From: Dolomedes plantarius
Lineage: Eukaryota; Arthropoda; Arachnida; Araneae; Dolomedidae
Assembly: GCA_907164885.2 (NCBI GenBank)
Contig: OU015493.1
Coordinates: forward strand, 58,856,802 to 58,920,801
Length of the DNA stretch: 64,000 bases
Direction of reading: 5' to 3'
Shown: positions 20,441 to 31,034 of the stretch, piece by piece
How positions within the stretch are numbered: position 1 is the first letter of the stretch
Layout of the letters: each line of letters opens with the position of its first letter
The notes under the pieces: model-generated
Database searches by the model: none
Told to the model about the DNA's origin: nothing
The model's input: only the letters and a program-made list of their open reading frames with translations
Translations under genes and position numbers: made by a program

Positions 20441-23400
20441 GTTATATTTATAATGTGATTCAATCAACTACTTGTTGGTTGTTCTCTGTGTATTTCTTCA
20501 CAAAATTCTAAAATATTTGGGAAATTGTATTTTTTTTCTGCATAACTGCAAAATTTAAGGTAACTTGAAATTTTAAATTTTTATCGCCACAAATTGAATA
20601 AAATATAGTAACTTAACTATGTAGTACTTCATTACTTTATCTTTTAAATATTGCTTATTTGCACCTAGTATAACGAATGAAATGAATACCTTAAAATTAT
20701 ATATTTGTTGCATAGCTATGAACGAAAATTAATGATAGTCGACCAAAAAAAAATATCAATTGTATTCCATTGTACTTAATTGTACTAATTGAATTATGGA
20801 TTAAATTACTGAATTCCTGACATAGAAAAAAGATTACTGCAGAAATTAATTACATTTAATTTTGTTTGACTGTTATATTTATAATGTGATTCAATCAACT
20901 GCTTCTTGACTGTTGTTCTCTGTGTGCTTCTTAAGAAAATTCTAAAATATTTATGAAATTGTATTTTTTTTCTGCATAACTGCAAAATTTAAGATAACTT
21001 GAAATTTTGAATTTTTATCACCACAAATCTCTCTATTCTAAAAAAAAGTAACTGGCGCTGCCGCAGCCGCCGCCGCGGCTGTCAAAAGCTTGTCACGCTA
21101 TCTCCTCCGAAACCGCTGGGGGTATGGGGTCGAGACCAATACCAATCGATGCAGAACAATGTGGGGAAGAAAGTAAGACATGTCTCATATTCGTCGGACT
21201 TTAAGTTTTTTTTTATTTTATGTTTTGTGGAAAAATATTGACTTTTTCATGTTCAGATTACGATAACTCGCCAAAAAAGGATCGTAGAATTTTTTTTTTT
21301 ACAATCTAAGACTACAGACATTTCTCCTTCAAACAAGACGTCATTTGTTTAAAAATAATTTAAAACAGACTGATATTTTTATTAAAATTGAAAACTCACT
21401 TTTTGGAAAAATTGATGCGTTTCGAGATATATAAATTCGATGCTCTCAGACTTATTATGTTACAAAGAAAATATTTATATCAACTGGAAGATGAAAGCTT
21501 TTTCATTCATATAAACTTCATTTCAAGTCTCTATCTTAAAATTTCGATTTTTAATTGAATTTTAAAGAAATACTTCAAAAAAAATCTTCTCATTCATTTC
21601 CTTTGAAAGAAGATCCAATTTTTCACCCATTCATCCATTTCGCCGGGCTTCATCCATTTCGTCGAGAGGGGGGGGGGAAGCTTCAACTGTAAACAAAATG
21701 AATGACTCAATCGCTGTAAACAACTATTGAGTCATTCATTCACTTGATTCACCAGAGGAGCGAGCGTAGCGAGCCTAGAGGCGAAGCCCCTAGTTGAATA
21801 AAATATAGTAACTTAACTATGCATTACTTCGTTACTTTATCTTTTAAACATTGCTTATTTGCACCTAGTGTAATGAATGAAATGAATACCTTAAAATTGT
21901 ATCTTTGAATAGGTATGAGTCAAAATCAGTGATAGTCGACAACAAAGTACTATCAATTGAATTCCATTGTAATTGATAGTACTTTGCAGATATGTCACTC
22001 TGTAAATTAAAATACTAAACTACAAAACTACAATGCAGCCGAGTATTTTACTGTACTCAGCTGCATTGTAGCTGTACTTTACAAAGTACTATCAATTGTA
22101 TTCCATTGAAATTGATAGTACTTTACAGATATGTTACTCTGTAAATTAAAATATTAAACTACAAAACTACAATGCAGCTGAGTATTTTACTGCCCTATTC
22201 CTCATAAAGAAAAAGATTAATACAGAAATTAATTATATTTAATTTTGTTTGACTGTTATATTTGTGAAACTGTGTTTTTTTCTGCATGACTACATTTAAG
22301 ATAACTTGAAATTTTAAATTTTTATCGCCCCAAATTGAAAAAAGATAGTAACTTAAGTATGCAGTACTTCAAATACTTTATCTTTTAAACATTGCTTATT
22401 TGCACCTAGTGTAAGGAATGAAATAAATATCTTAAAATTGTATATCTGCAATGAACCAAAATCAGTGATAGTCGATAAAAAACAAAGTACTATCAATTGT
22501 ATTCCCCTTGTACTTCAATTAAACTAGATTTAGCATTTTCTTCATTTATACATGGATATGTTTAAAAGAGTGTAAATCTATCGATTTTCTTAAAAGGATA
22601 TTGTATCAACATTTAAAAGATTGAGCTAAATGAATTCTTGTGCAGTGCTGTATTTATACTGAAGCAGTGTCTGAACTTGTAATTTTTTTGGCTACTATTA
22701 ATTGTGATGCATAATTAGGAAATCTTTGAATAGGTATGAGCCAAAATCAGTGATAGTCGACAAAAACAAAGTACTATCAATTGTATTCCATTGCAATTGA
22801 TAGTACTTTGCAGATATGTCACTCTGTAAATTAAAATACTAAACTACAGAACTACAATGCAGCTGAGTATTTTACTGCCCTATTCCTCATAAAGAAAAAT
22901 ATTAATACAGAAATTAATTGCATTTAATTTTGTTTGACTGTTATATTTGTGTTTTTTCTGCATGACTGTAACATTTAAGATAACTTGAAATTTAAAATTT
23001 TTATCGCCACAAATTGAAAAAAGATAGTAACTTAAGTATGCAGTACTTCAAATACTTTATATTTTAAACATTGCTTATTTGCACCTAGTGTAAGGAATGA
23101 AATGAATATCTTAAAATTGTATATTTGCAATGAACCAAAATCAGTGATAGTCGACAAAAACAAAGTACTATCAATTGTATTCCCTTGTACTTCAATTGAA
23201 CTAGATTTAGCATTTTCTTCATTTACACATGGATATGTTTAAAAGAGTGTAAATCTATCGATTTTCTTAAAAGGATATTGTATCAATTTTTAAAAGATTG
23301 AGCTAAATGAATTCTTGTGCAGTGCTGTATTTATACTGAAGCAGTGTCTGTACTTGCAATTTTTTTGGCTACTATTAATTATGATGCATAATTTGAATGT
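20440..23400. repeat. Imperfect tandem array with hairpin motifs
   Basis: Repeated modules recur at about 20440-20760, 20870-21027 plus 21794-21960, 22250-22540 and 22920-23200, with shared phrases such as TTGCTTATTTGCACCTAGT and GATAGTCGAC. Two large copies start at 22182 and 22868 (TATTTTACTGCCCTATTCCT), a period of 686 bp. Each period carries hairpins, for example CAAAGTACTATCAATTG facing CAATTGATAGTACTTTG (22767-22811), also at 21943-21988 and 22080-22124. No ORF. It looks like a decaying satellite or an amplified non-autonomous transposon. Confidence 0.75.
21028..21793 (+). mobile_element. Non-autonomous Helitron
   Basis: 766 bp, begins TCTCTCTATTC and ends CTAG with a GC-rich hairpin just before (AGAGGCGAAGCCCCTAG). 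It sits exactly between A and T of the host phrase CACAAA^TTGAATAAA, which is seen uninterrupted at 20590. Helitrons insert between A and T, start 5'-TC and end CTRR-3' with a terminal hairpin, and make no duplication; all hold here. There is no rolling-circle transposase. Inside is an inverted repeat (GAATGACTCAAT...ATTGAGTCATTC, 21702-21740) and a GC-rich start (21053-21075). Confidence 0.82.
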
Positions 23401-23486
23401 TATGAGTTCTAAATCTTAACTGAGAATAATCAGGTGAGTACACCTTTAATAATACTATTTAATTTAAAGTTTGTCTGTATAATATA

Positions 23487-23491
23487 ATGTG
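23487..23491. repeat. Target-site duplication ATGTG, left copy (Gypsy-2)
   Basis: ATGTG precedes the LTR at 23492 and recurs at 28240-28244 after the other LTR. Confidence 0.82.
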
Positions 23492-23761
23492 TGAAGCGTC
23501 TTAAATTGTAGGTGAATAATAATAACGCTTCTCTGACTCCAGTATAAATATTATTTTATTATTTATCAGATGTTGCTTATACAACTTAATAATTAATCTA
23601 CATTTTTGACATCGAATACATCTAACAGGCACAACCAAACATTAATTCTTTTTTTATATCACTTATGTTACCACACATGTTCAACTTATTTAATTAAAAT
23701 CTTGATGGCCAAACGATAAATTGATGTGGATTTAATTGTCGTCTGCCGAAGCGACACTACA
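23492..23761 (-). repeat. Gypsy-2 3' LTR
   Basis: TGAAGCGTCTTAAATTG to GCGACACTACA. Matches 27966-28239, differing by a short T-rich indel (AATTCTTTTTTT against GATTCTTCTTTT) and a few bases. Confidence 0.88.
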
Positions 23762-23784
23762 CACCCCCTTCCCAGTAACAGCGA

Positions 23785-24693
23785 TTACGTAAGATAATCT
23801 TTTAAGTGACTGGGAAACTTCACTTGTCGGCCGGTTCTGGTAGTCTTTGAATTTTCTTCGGCAGCCTTGAGTTCAGGTGTTTCGTCAAGTTTTGTTTTCT
23901 TGAAATGTGGTTCATGGTAGGGGATATCCGATTCTTTCATTAGAAAACATGGTTTTACTCTGTCGATCGAAACTCTTTTTACTTTTCCCTGGATTTCAAT
24001 ATCGAAATACTTATCTTTTCTTGCCCTTACAGGATATGGTCCAAAATAGACAGGCTGTAGTGAAGAATTGTTGATGTTGTTGTATAGGAATACGTGAGAA
24101 CAATTGGAAAGTTGTTTAGAAACAAAGACTTTTCTATTTCCGTGGGTTGTGGTAGGACTTGGCTTAATTTCTCTTATTATTTTCTGAAGGTTTTGAGAAA
24201 ATTCCGATTGTTTCATGAGAGGTGCTGTTGAAAAGAATTCTCCAGGTAATGCTAAGGCGGTTCCGTATACAAGTTCTGCTGATGAGCAACCCAAATCTTC
24301 TTTGATGGCAGATCTTATACCTAAAAGAACGAAAGGCTATGCTGACAGCCATGACTTTGATTCCAGCAGGTGGCATTTTAGGCTTGCTTTCAAAGTTCTA
24401 TGCTGTCTTTCAATCAAATAATTCGCCTGCGGATGATACGCAGTCGTAGTATTCGTATGAAAACCGAGATATTTTCCCAAGGCTTGAAAAAGTTGACTAT
24501 AAAATTGTCGCTCTTGGTCGGATGTTACGCGATTCGGAATTCCGAAGCGTGAAAACCAGGTATGAACCATAGATTTAGCGATTGATTCTGCTGATTGATC
24601 TTCCAACGGCACCGCCTCAATCCATCGAGTATAACGATCGATTATAGTTAGGAGATATTTGAATCCTTTGCAAATAGGTAACGGTCCAACCAA
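23785..24693 (-). pseudogene. Gypsy-2 integrase core and C-terminus
   Basis: 24693-24337 holds the integrase core downstream of its first Asp (that Asp lies just upstream in NIDLVGPLP, near 24695). It includes TSDQERQFYS (second Asp) and NYLIERQHRT (Glu). A frameshift near 24335 leads into 24294-23785, which carries the pol C-terminus (GCSSAELVYGTALALPGEFF, QPVYFGPYPVRARKDKYFDI). The GPY/F-like stretch is present. An in-frame TGA near 24770 separates it from the zinc-finger part. Confidence 0.85.
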
Positions 24694-24771
24694 ATCTATG
24701 TTAAAATGTTGGAATCTATGTAGGGGTATTTTAAATTCTCCCAGAGCTGACTGTGTATGCCTGTGGATTTT

Positions 24772-25286
24772 TCAACGTTGGCATGATATACATGCTCTAG
24801 TCCACCTTTGACAGTCTTTTTTCATGTTGGGCCATAGAAAACGTTTCGTAATCAATTTTATCGTGGATCTTATTCCAGGATGAGATAAGTTATGGATTGA
24901 TGAAAATATTTTCTGCCGAAATTTAGCGGGTATGTATGGACGATTATAATTTGTAGAAGTATCGCAGTAGATCTTCTTGTCGCTGTCCGGCATAGGAATT
25001 TGTAAGATTCTTAAGTTTGGGTTGTTTCTCAGTATTTCCAAATCTTCATCTTGAACGTTTGCTATAGTTTGTAAATCTATTGTAGATGACACAGAAATGG
25101 TGTCTATACGAGAGAGTATGTCAGCAACGGTATTTTCATCCCCTTGAATGAATTGGATATTAGTTGAGAACTGGCCAATGTATGACTGTTGCCTAGCTTG
25201 CCGTGGCGAGGCTTTTTCCAAATCTTGTTGGAAGGCAAATGTTATTGGCTTGTGATCCGTATATATTGTAAAAGATCGACCTTCTA
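24772..25286 (-). pseudogene. Gypsy-2 RNase H end and integrase zinc finger
   Basis: Begins in the RNase H C-terminal part (FTIYTDHKPITFAF, FIQGDENTVADILSRID), then a linker and the H2C2 zinc finger (HNLSHPGIRSTIKLI...CISCQR). The stop at 24770-24772 follows CISCQR directly. Upstream, one stop near 25291 separates it from the rest of RNase H. Confidence 0.83.
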
Positions 25287-25290
25287 AGAC

Positions 25291-25507
25291 TTATTTGAAA
25301 TGTTTCACTGCTGTGTATATGGCTAATAGCTCTCTGTCATAGGCACTATATTTTCTCTGTGTTGGTGTGAGAGATCGAGAAAAGAAACTCAAGGGTTGTT
25401 TTTCATTATTCACGATCTGATGCAAAACAGCTCCAATAGCAATATCGGAGGCATCTGTTGTTAATGATATTTCAGCCTTTTCGGATGGGTGAGTTAAAGT
25501 CGTAGCA
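25291..25507 (-). pseudogene. Gypsy-2 RNase H N-terminal part
   Basis: Frame with TTDASDIAIGAVLHQ and YSAYDRELLAIYTAVKHF, the RNase H core motifs. Its upstream end at 25508 is the edge of a hAT MITE, which cuts the frame from RT. Confidence 0.83.
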
Positions 25508-25515
25508 TGACTAAG

Positions 25516-25690
25516 CAGTGACGTAGCAAGCATAACTGGCGCCCGGAGCACGATACCCTTTAGGCGTCCCCCCAGAAAAACATATAGTAATAAAATATAG
25601 AATTAGTTATTTTGGGATTATTTGGCGCTCCTCTGCGAGTGACGCCCGGGGCATGATAGACCCCCTTGACCCCCTCTCGCTATGCCGCTG
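25516..25690. mobile_element. hAT-type MITE
   Basis: 175 bp with 8-bp duplications TGACTAAG on both sides (25508-25515 and 25691-25698). Ends are inverted: CAGTGACGTAGC left and, inward from the right, CAGCGGCATAGC. An 8-bp duplication and CAG ends define hAT elements. No ORF. Inserted in Gypsy-2 between RT and RNase H. Confidence 0.88.
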
Positions 25691-25693
25691 TGA

Positions 25694-27325
25694 CTAAGTG
25701 CATCTTTTAAAGCTCGGAAAGCGTTTCTTGTTTCTTCTGTCCAAGTTATTTCTTTTCTGCAGTTCTTTTTGATACCACTGAGCAATGCTGTTAAAGGTTG
25801 TTGCAATTTTTGCACAATTTGGTATAAATCGGTGATAAAAATTCACCATACCAAAAATGCGTCTTAAACTAATGAATGTCTTAGGTTCTGGGAAGTTAAT
25901 GATTGTATCAACTTTCGTTGAAAGAGGTTTAAGCCCTTCAGCTGACACTTCGTACCCAAGAAATGCAAGTTTAGTTTGACCGAATTTACATTTTGCCGCA
26001 TTAATGCATAGACCATATTCGTTTAGTGGAATTCGTTTATTATTTTTTTCGAGGACTGCTCGTACATGTTGCTGATGAGTTTCTTCATCAGGAGAGGCTA
26101 CTAGAATGCCATCCAAGTAGCAAAATACAAAATCTAGTCCATACAGCACCGAGTTTATGAAACGTTGGAACGTTTGGGCCGCATTGCGTAGGCCGAACGT
26201 CATGAAAGGGAACTCGAATAAGCCGAAAGGCGTGAGAATTGCTGTTTTCGGTATAACTTGCTCGCGAACCGGTATTTGTTGGTACGCTGTAATGAGATCA
26301 ATGGAAGAGAAAATTGTTGTTCCCGCTAAAACATAACTGCAATCCGTTAAAAATGGAAGAGGGTATCTATCAGGGATCGTAACATTGTTTAACGCTCGAT
26401 AGTCCCCACAAGGTCTCCAATCTCCGGATTTCTTCATAGCCAGATGTAGTGGGCTCGACCAATTACTTTTAGACGGTCTGCATAAACCCATTTGAAGCAT
26501 AAATTCAAACTCCTTTTTGGCTGCTTTGAGTTTTTCTGCCGATAACCTCCTAGCCTTAGTGAAAACGGGTGGACCTCTGGTTTCTATGTAGTGTTCGATG
26601 TTATGATTTTTGACCTTATTGTTAACTACATTCAGTTTTAGCAAATCCGGAAAATCGTTAATAATATTTTTATATGGATCATGTATTGCATTTAAAATAG
26701 GAATATTATTATTATTTTGAAAACAAGGAGTTCTTTTACTTACTAACAATGTAGTGTCATCAATCAATTTGCGATTTTTGGAATCTACCAAAAGGTTAAA
26801 ATTTGCAAGAAAATCTATACCTATTATCGGTCTGTTCACATCCGCAATTACAAAGGGCCAAATGAACAATCGTCTGAGTCCAAGATCAAGCTTGAGTAAC
26901 TTTTGGCCATATGTTTTAATTTTCGTGCCATTTGCAGGAAATAGTTCTAATTTCGAGACAACTCTTTTATCTGCAGGTAATGGAGGAATAACGGATAGTT
27001 TTGCCCCGGTATCTATTAAAAACTGGGTGGCCGATTCTTTGTCGCTGATAAAAAGACAACTCAGCTTGTCTCGCTGTCTCTCCGTCTCCCTGTCGTCAAT
27101 GAGAGACGGGGGGCTAGTTTTCCGGGTTGTTTGTCTGTGATCCAGATGAGAAGTTATACGATTGTTTACACTTAAATGACTTGTCGCCGAATTTTTCGTG
27201 ATAGTAACAGATATTACTGGACCTATTACTACTGAAACTCCTACCTCTTGATTTGGTTCTGTAACGATAATGCGAACGACTGTGCCGTTGTCTGGATAAA
27301 ATAGAAACTTGTAAACTAAGTTCAT
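25694..27325 (-). pseudogene. Gypsy-2 protease and reverse transcriptase
   Basis: 543-codon frame. An aspartic protease (FLIDTGAKLSVIPP, around residue 105) is followed by a linker and RT: KPCFT-type KARRLSAEKLKAAKKEF, LHLAMKKSGDWRPCGDYRALN, IDLITAYQQIPV and MTFGLRNAAQTFQRF. The active site reads YLDGILVA, where the family has YLDD; loss of the second Asp should abolish polymerisation. The frame is lost near 25815 by an indel; the correct frame continues at 25815-25690 (LQQPLTALLSGIKKNCR) until the MITE. Confidence 0.88.
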
Positions 27326-27334
27326 TCATCTGTT

Positions 27335-27931
27335 TTTGTAAGCTTTCAATCAGCCCCGAGTTTACGGTAATGGACGAAGTAGCAGCTATTGGGGGGGGGG
27401 TAATAGGGATTTAATTCCCAAATCTTATCAGCCATCGTCGCCACTTTTGACAAATCTTCGCCACTAACAGATATAATGCTGCGCATATTAACAGGTAGAC
27501 GCTGGAGCCACAATGTCTTTAGGAAAGTATCTGTAACTTTGTCACCTGCCAAATTACGCATTTCACAGATTAACTGAGATGGTTTTTTAATCTCCCAGTT
27601 CTAGCTTACTCAGTAATTTTTGAGCTTTTTGAGTCTCCGAGTCTGCATATAAGGAAATTAATCTGTCCTTGATGGCTTGATATTTGCGATCTTGTGGCGG
27701 ACTTAGCAGCATATCAGATACGTGTGACAAAATCTCAGGTTCTATGGAACTTATCACATAATCATATTTTGTTTGGTCTTTAGTTATTTTAGCATTTCTA
27801 AATTGTGCTTCTAGCTGAAGGAACCATATCTTAGGATCTGGTTTCCAAAATTAAGGAACTTTGACGCTTACCTTGGCGACAGCCGCAGTTGTTGCACTAG
27901 GGTCATTTTCATTGCTTGTATCTTCGTCAGC
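27335..27931 (-). pseudogene. Gypsy-2 gag (DUF7041-like)
   Basis: Starts MADEDTSNENDPSATT at 27931. It shows the domain WKPDPKIWFLQLEAQFRNA, then ISSIEPEILSHVSDMLLSPP and KLLSKLELGD. A stop near 27852 (KVP-stop-FW) and an extra base near 27587 interrupt it; 27561-27346 continues (MRNLAGDKVTDTFLKTLWLQRLP). A run of G/C near 27391-27400 marks a further weak point. This type of gag is common in arthropod Gypsy elements. Confidence 0.78.
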
Positions 27932-27965
27932 CATAGTAGAATTCTATCACGTATTAGTCCACCAA

Positions 27966-28239
27966 TGAAGCGTCTTAAATTGCAGGTGAATAATAATAAC
28001 GCTTCTCTGACTCCAGTATAAATATTATTTTATTATTTATCAGATGTTGCTTATACAACTTAATAATTAATCTACATTTTTGACATCGAATACATCTAAC
28101 AGGCACAACCAAACATTGATTCTTCTTTTTTTTATATCACTTATGTTGCCACACATGTTCAACTTATTTAATTAAAATCTTGATGGCCAAACGATAAATT
28201 GATGTGGATTTAATTGTCGTCTGCCGAAGCGACACTACA
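27966..28239 (-). repeat. Gypsy-2 5' LTR
   Basis: 274 bp, TGAAGCG to CACTACA, pair of 23492-23761. Directly inside it the minus strand reads TTGGTGGACTAATACGTG; the primer tRNA is not identified. Confidence 0.88.
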
Positions 28240-28360
28240 ATGTGTATATTTGAAAATTTGAAATACAATACTGTTAGTTTTAAATACCATGCTGTTAGTA
28301 TAAACTTCAGAGATTTGAATGTGTTTTATTTTAGATGGGAAATACATCAATGTGATAACT

Positions 28361-28497
28361 ATTTTAAAAGCTTTTATTAAATGTATTTAGTTGAAACAAG
28401 GGCATCACATAAAGTTCAGTGTATCATTTTATCAGAAACTTTTTTTTAGGTCAAAATAAATAGCTTTTGGAAGGTTAGATTACTGAATACAACGATA
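28361..28497. repeat. 135-bp direct repeat, copy 1
   Basis: AAAAGCTTTTATTAAATGTA through CAACGATATTT. Copy 2 lies at 29089-29225, about 728 bp away, with few differences. The interval between (28498-29088) is AT-rich and without a gene. Confidence 0.75.
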
Positions 28498-29088
28498 TTT
28501 GGTACTTTAGGATTATTCCGTCGACCTGTCAATGCTCGCGAAAATACGCAAATCCTTTGGCGCCATCATAATGAAAAGCAATTTCCAAAATTAACATTCT
28601 AAACACATTAAATTTATTATTAATACAATAATATTATTAAAACACATTATTAATAAAAAGAATCAAAACAAAGTAAAAACCTCTATTTTTTTATAATTTC
28701 ACATTGAGTTATTCTTGAATCTAACCATATATATTATTATCAATCATTTCGGCTGCCAAAAGTCCTTGATGGCTTTTAAAGCGCAAACAAACAAGTCATT
28801 ATCCTTGTGCAGTCGCCATTCACGCACATTTTCTTAGAAGAAATGATTCCATACTCTTGAAAATATGCCACTGCACTCTCTTCGGTGCTAGGCAAATTCT
28901 AAATTCAAATCATTTTGCAGCAGAGTAAAGAAAACAGTATATTTCAACATGTTAAAGAACACTAACTCGCGTAGTCAAGGATTACACAGTAAATGTGATA
29001 AAATTTGCAGTTATTGGCGCAAAAGCTACCTTTTGGTGATAATATCGGGTTTGGCGAAAATGAATCGGGTTTGGCTATGAAGTTTTTT

Positions 29089-29225
29089 TTAAAAGCTTTT
29101 ATTAAATGTATTTAATTGAAACAAGGGCATCACATAAAGTTCAGTGTATCATTTTATCAGAAACTTTTTTTTATGTCAAAATAAATAGCTTTTGGGAGGT
29201 TAGATTACGGAATACAACGATATTT
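29089..29225. repeat. 135-bp direct repeat, copy 2
   Basis: Pair of 28361-28497. The segment to its right (29226-29560) shows no coding signal; 29560-29770 is GC-richer with several CpGs and is unclassified. Confidence 0.75.
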
Positions 29226-29965
29226 TAACATTTAGCTAAACATTGTTTTAAATATATTTTACTTCATACCCTCCATATTCGTAATATTTTTCATCATCTG
29301 TATTCTCTACTAATTAATTTTAAAAAATGTGGCATTTTACTAAAAGAAAAGAAAAATAAAGCTTCCGGTAATTTAACATAATGAATTATAAATATTTCAA
29401 ATAAAATTGAACATAGAATTATGAAAATATTTGTAAGTATTCTATCCACAAATTTAAAATCATTTGATTCATGTCTTTTGTTGCATATCCATGCGTTACT
29501 CGTTTTTATTATTTTTATTTTATCAGTTCCGAAGTTTCCATGTTTGTTTACATTTGATGTCACGCTGGCGATGAATTTGGGCTGTCTGATTGGCTTACTG
29601 AGAGCATTCGCTTAAAATCTTCCGAGGTTTGCCGAACATTCCCTCGTCGGAGAGTGGTGCTCGGATCGGAGAGCGAACGGGCCATTTGAATGCCGATGTG
29701 CTAACAGTTACTGTCCGACCACGGAAGCAAGGTCCCTGGAAGCTGTTACGCATGTGCGAGAAAAGCTAGTCTACTTAGAAAATAGGGCAAAAAGTCATAT
29801 TTTCGGATGTGTTTGTTTATGAAATACGGAATGTATTTCAGACTGCTTTTTGTCCGCAATTTTAAAGTTACTTTTTAAAACTTTATTTTTGATCGAATAT
29901 GTGAATAATAATTTCAAAATAATAAAAAGAAAGAAGCAAATCTATTTAAAAAATAGGAGTGGATA

Positions 29966-30272
29966 TTTTCGGATTACATCAAAATCAATATTATCTAAAG
30001 CTACGTTTTCGGTGGTTCTTTTTTTCTGACGTTTCCTCGGAGATTTCAATTTTGGAGTTTCTTCACCCTTTGCTTCTCTGCTTATTCTTTTTACTCTGTA
30101 CATTGATATCCCGGTCATTTCACTAGCTCTCTTTAGGGATTACGAAAGTGGAACCATAACATTTCCTTCTAGTGCTTCTTTATCACACAATTTAATTACA
30201 TTGTGTATTATACGTTTACAATCACTACGGAACGGCTTATTCCGAGCAGTTGTGTTGAGTAAAGAATCCATT
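29966..30272 (-). pseudogene. Transposase N-terminal helix-turn-helix relic
   Basis: Reads MDSLLNTTARNKPFRSDCKR, then HNVIKLCDKEALEGNVMVPL, an in-frame TAA, then SLKRASEMTGISMYRVKRIS and KLKSPRKRQKKRTTENVALD. This resembles the DNA-binding N-terminus of a Tc1/IS630-like transposase family spread in aphids and spiders (TGVSxRTVxRI, then KSPxKxR); that match is from memory. It ends near 29966 without the DDE core. It reads inward from the 45-bp inverted repeat at 30478-30522, about 205 bp away, so it may be the remnant transposase of the element those repeats bound. Confidence 0.6.
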
Positions 30273-30477
30273 AATTTTAATATAATAATTAAAATAATAG
30301 ACGAGGGAAAAGCAAACAAGCGCAGTTAGTAACCGATTCTAAAGAATGTCAAGAGAATACGAGACTTTTCCCCCTCCTTGCTCAGCAGCCTTACCTACAG
30401 CGTGAATAGAATCGTCTTGGCACTATGCCAACCGTGGTTCTTCGTACTGTGGTCGAACAGTACCAAAATTGAGGTTT

Positions 30478-30522
30478 GCTAAAGAGCTAACTAGCTAAAG
30501 AGCTAAAACGTTACATTGAATT
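30478..30522 (-). repeat. 45-bp terminal inverted repeat, right arm
   Basis: Perfect reverse complement of 19158-19202. Confidence 0.85.
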
Positions 30523-30544
30523 CGGCCGAATATTTTTCTCACAT

Positions 30545-31034
30545 TTACAGCCAAAATGACGCCCCGGACAAATGTCCGGGTTGCCCGCCCTTAGAGCGGG
30601 CCCTGGTCGCAGGAAATCGCGGGATGAGTAAATTTTGCTACATTTGTGTTGCAAGCAAAATTCGCGGGCTGAGCAGTCAGAGAGTAAAGTTAGGCAATGT
30701 TTTGCATGGCAAACATTGCCTAACTTAACATTACAGATTGCTTGTTTGCCTTTCCGCGCCAAAAAAGAAATCTGCAAGAGTTGAGATGTGTCATGCTGCG
30801 AGAAGCTGCTCTATATTCTCTGTTATGCGATAATTTCAAAATATGTCGTCTACTTCTATTGGTTCACAGTGTTTGAATGGGCTAATTTGATTGGATGATA
30901 CGAATGTCAACATTTTGCCGAATTCAAGCCAGCATCGGTTAGTCTTATATTGTTTGGCAACGAACCAAAGTTGCGGGAATTATAATTTTATCGCTGTCGT
31001 AGTTTTTGTTGTTTTAATTTAAACAACTTTTCAG
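30545..31034 (+). promoter_or_regulatory. Putative promoter and 5' noncoding region of the kinesin gene
   Basis: Lies upstream of the first coding exon. 30555-30620 is GC-rich with hairpins (CCCGGACA-AA-TGTCCGGG; GCCCGC...GCGGGC). A perfect 16-bp inverted repeat is at 30687-30726. ACTTTTCAG|GTATTT at 31026-31040 is a good 5' splice site and could end a noncoding first exon at 31034. No TATA box or transcript evidence can be shown, so this is inference from position. Confidence 0.35.

Larger units (their letters stand above)
23492..28239 (-). mobile_element. Gypsy-2: Ty3/Gypsy LTR retrotransposon, degraded
   Basis: 4.75 kb on the minus strand, bounded by LTRs of 270 and 274 bp and by a 5-bp ATGTG duplication. 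Gag, protease, RT, RNase H, integrase and C-terminal region appear in that order, which is the Gypsy arrangement. Gag contains two breaks, RT has a changed active site, a hAT MITE is inserted downstream of RT, and integrase has a stop and a frameshift, so it cannot move by itself. Confidence 0.9.

Noticed and set aside
20440..23400. CRISPR-like or phage-type array
   Set aside because: Eukaryotic context, long degenerate units of hundreds of bases, no short regular repeats with spacers.
29294..29615. Overlapping ORFs on both strands
   Set aside because: AT-rich, hydrophobic, no conserved motif; expected by chance.
30511..30777. Opposed ORFs of 88 and 70 codons
   Set aside because: Both run through GC-rich hairpins; no similarity to a known family and each is explained by the palindromes.
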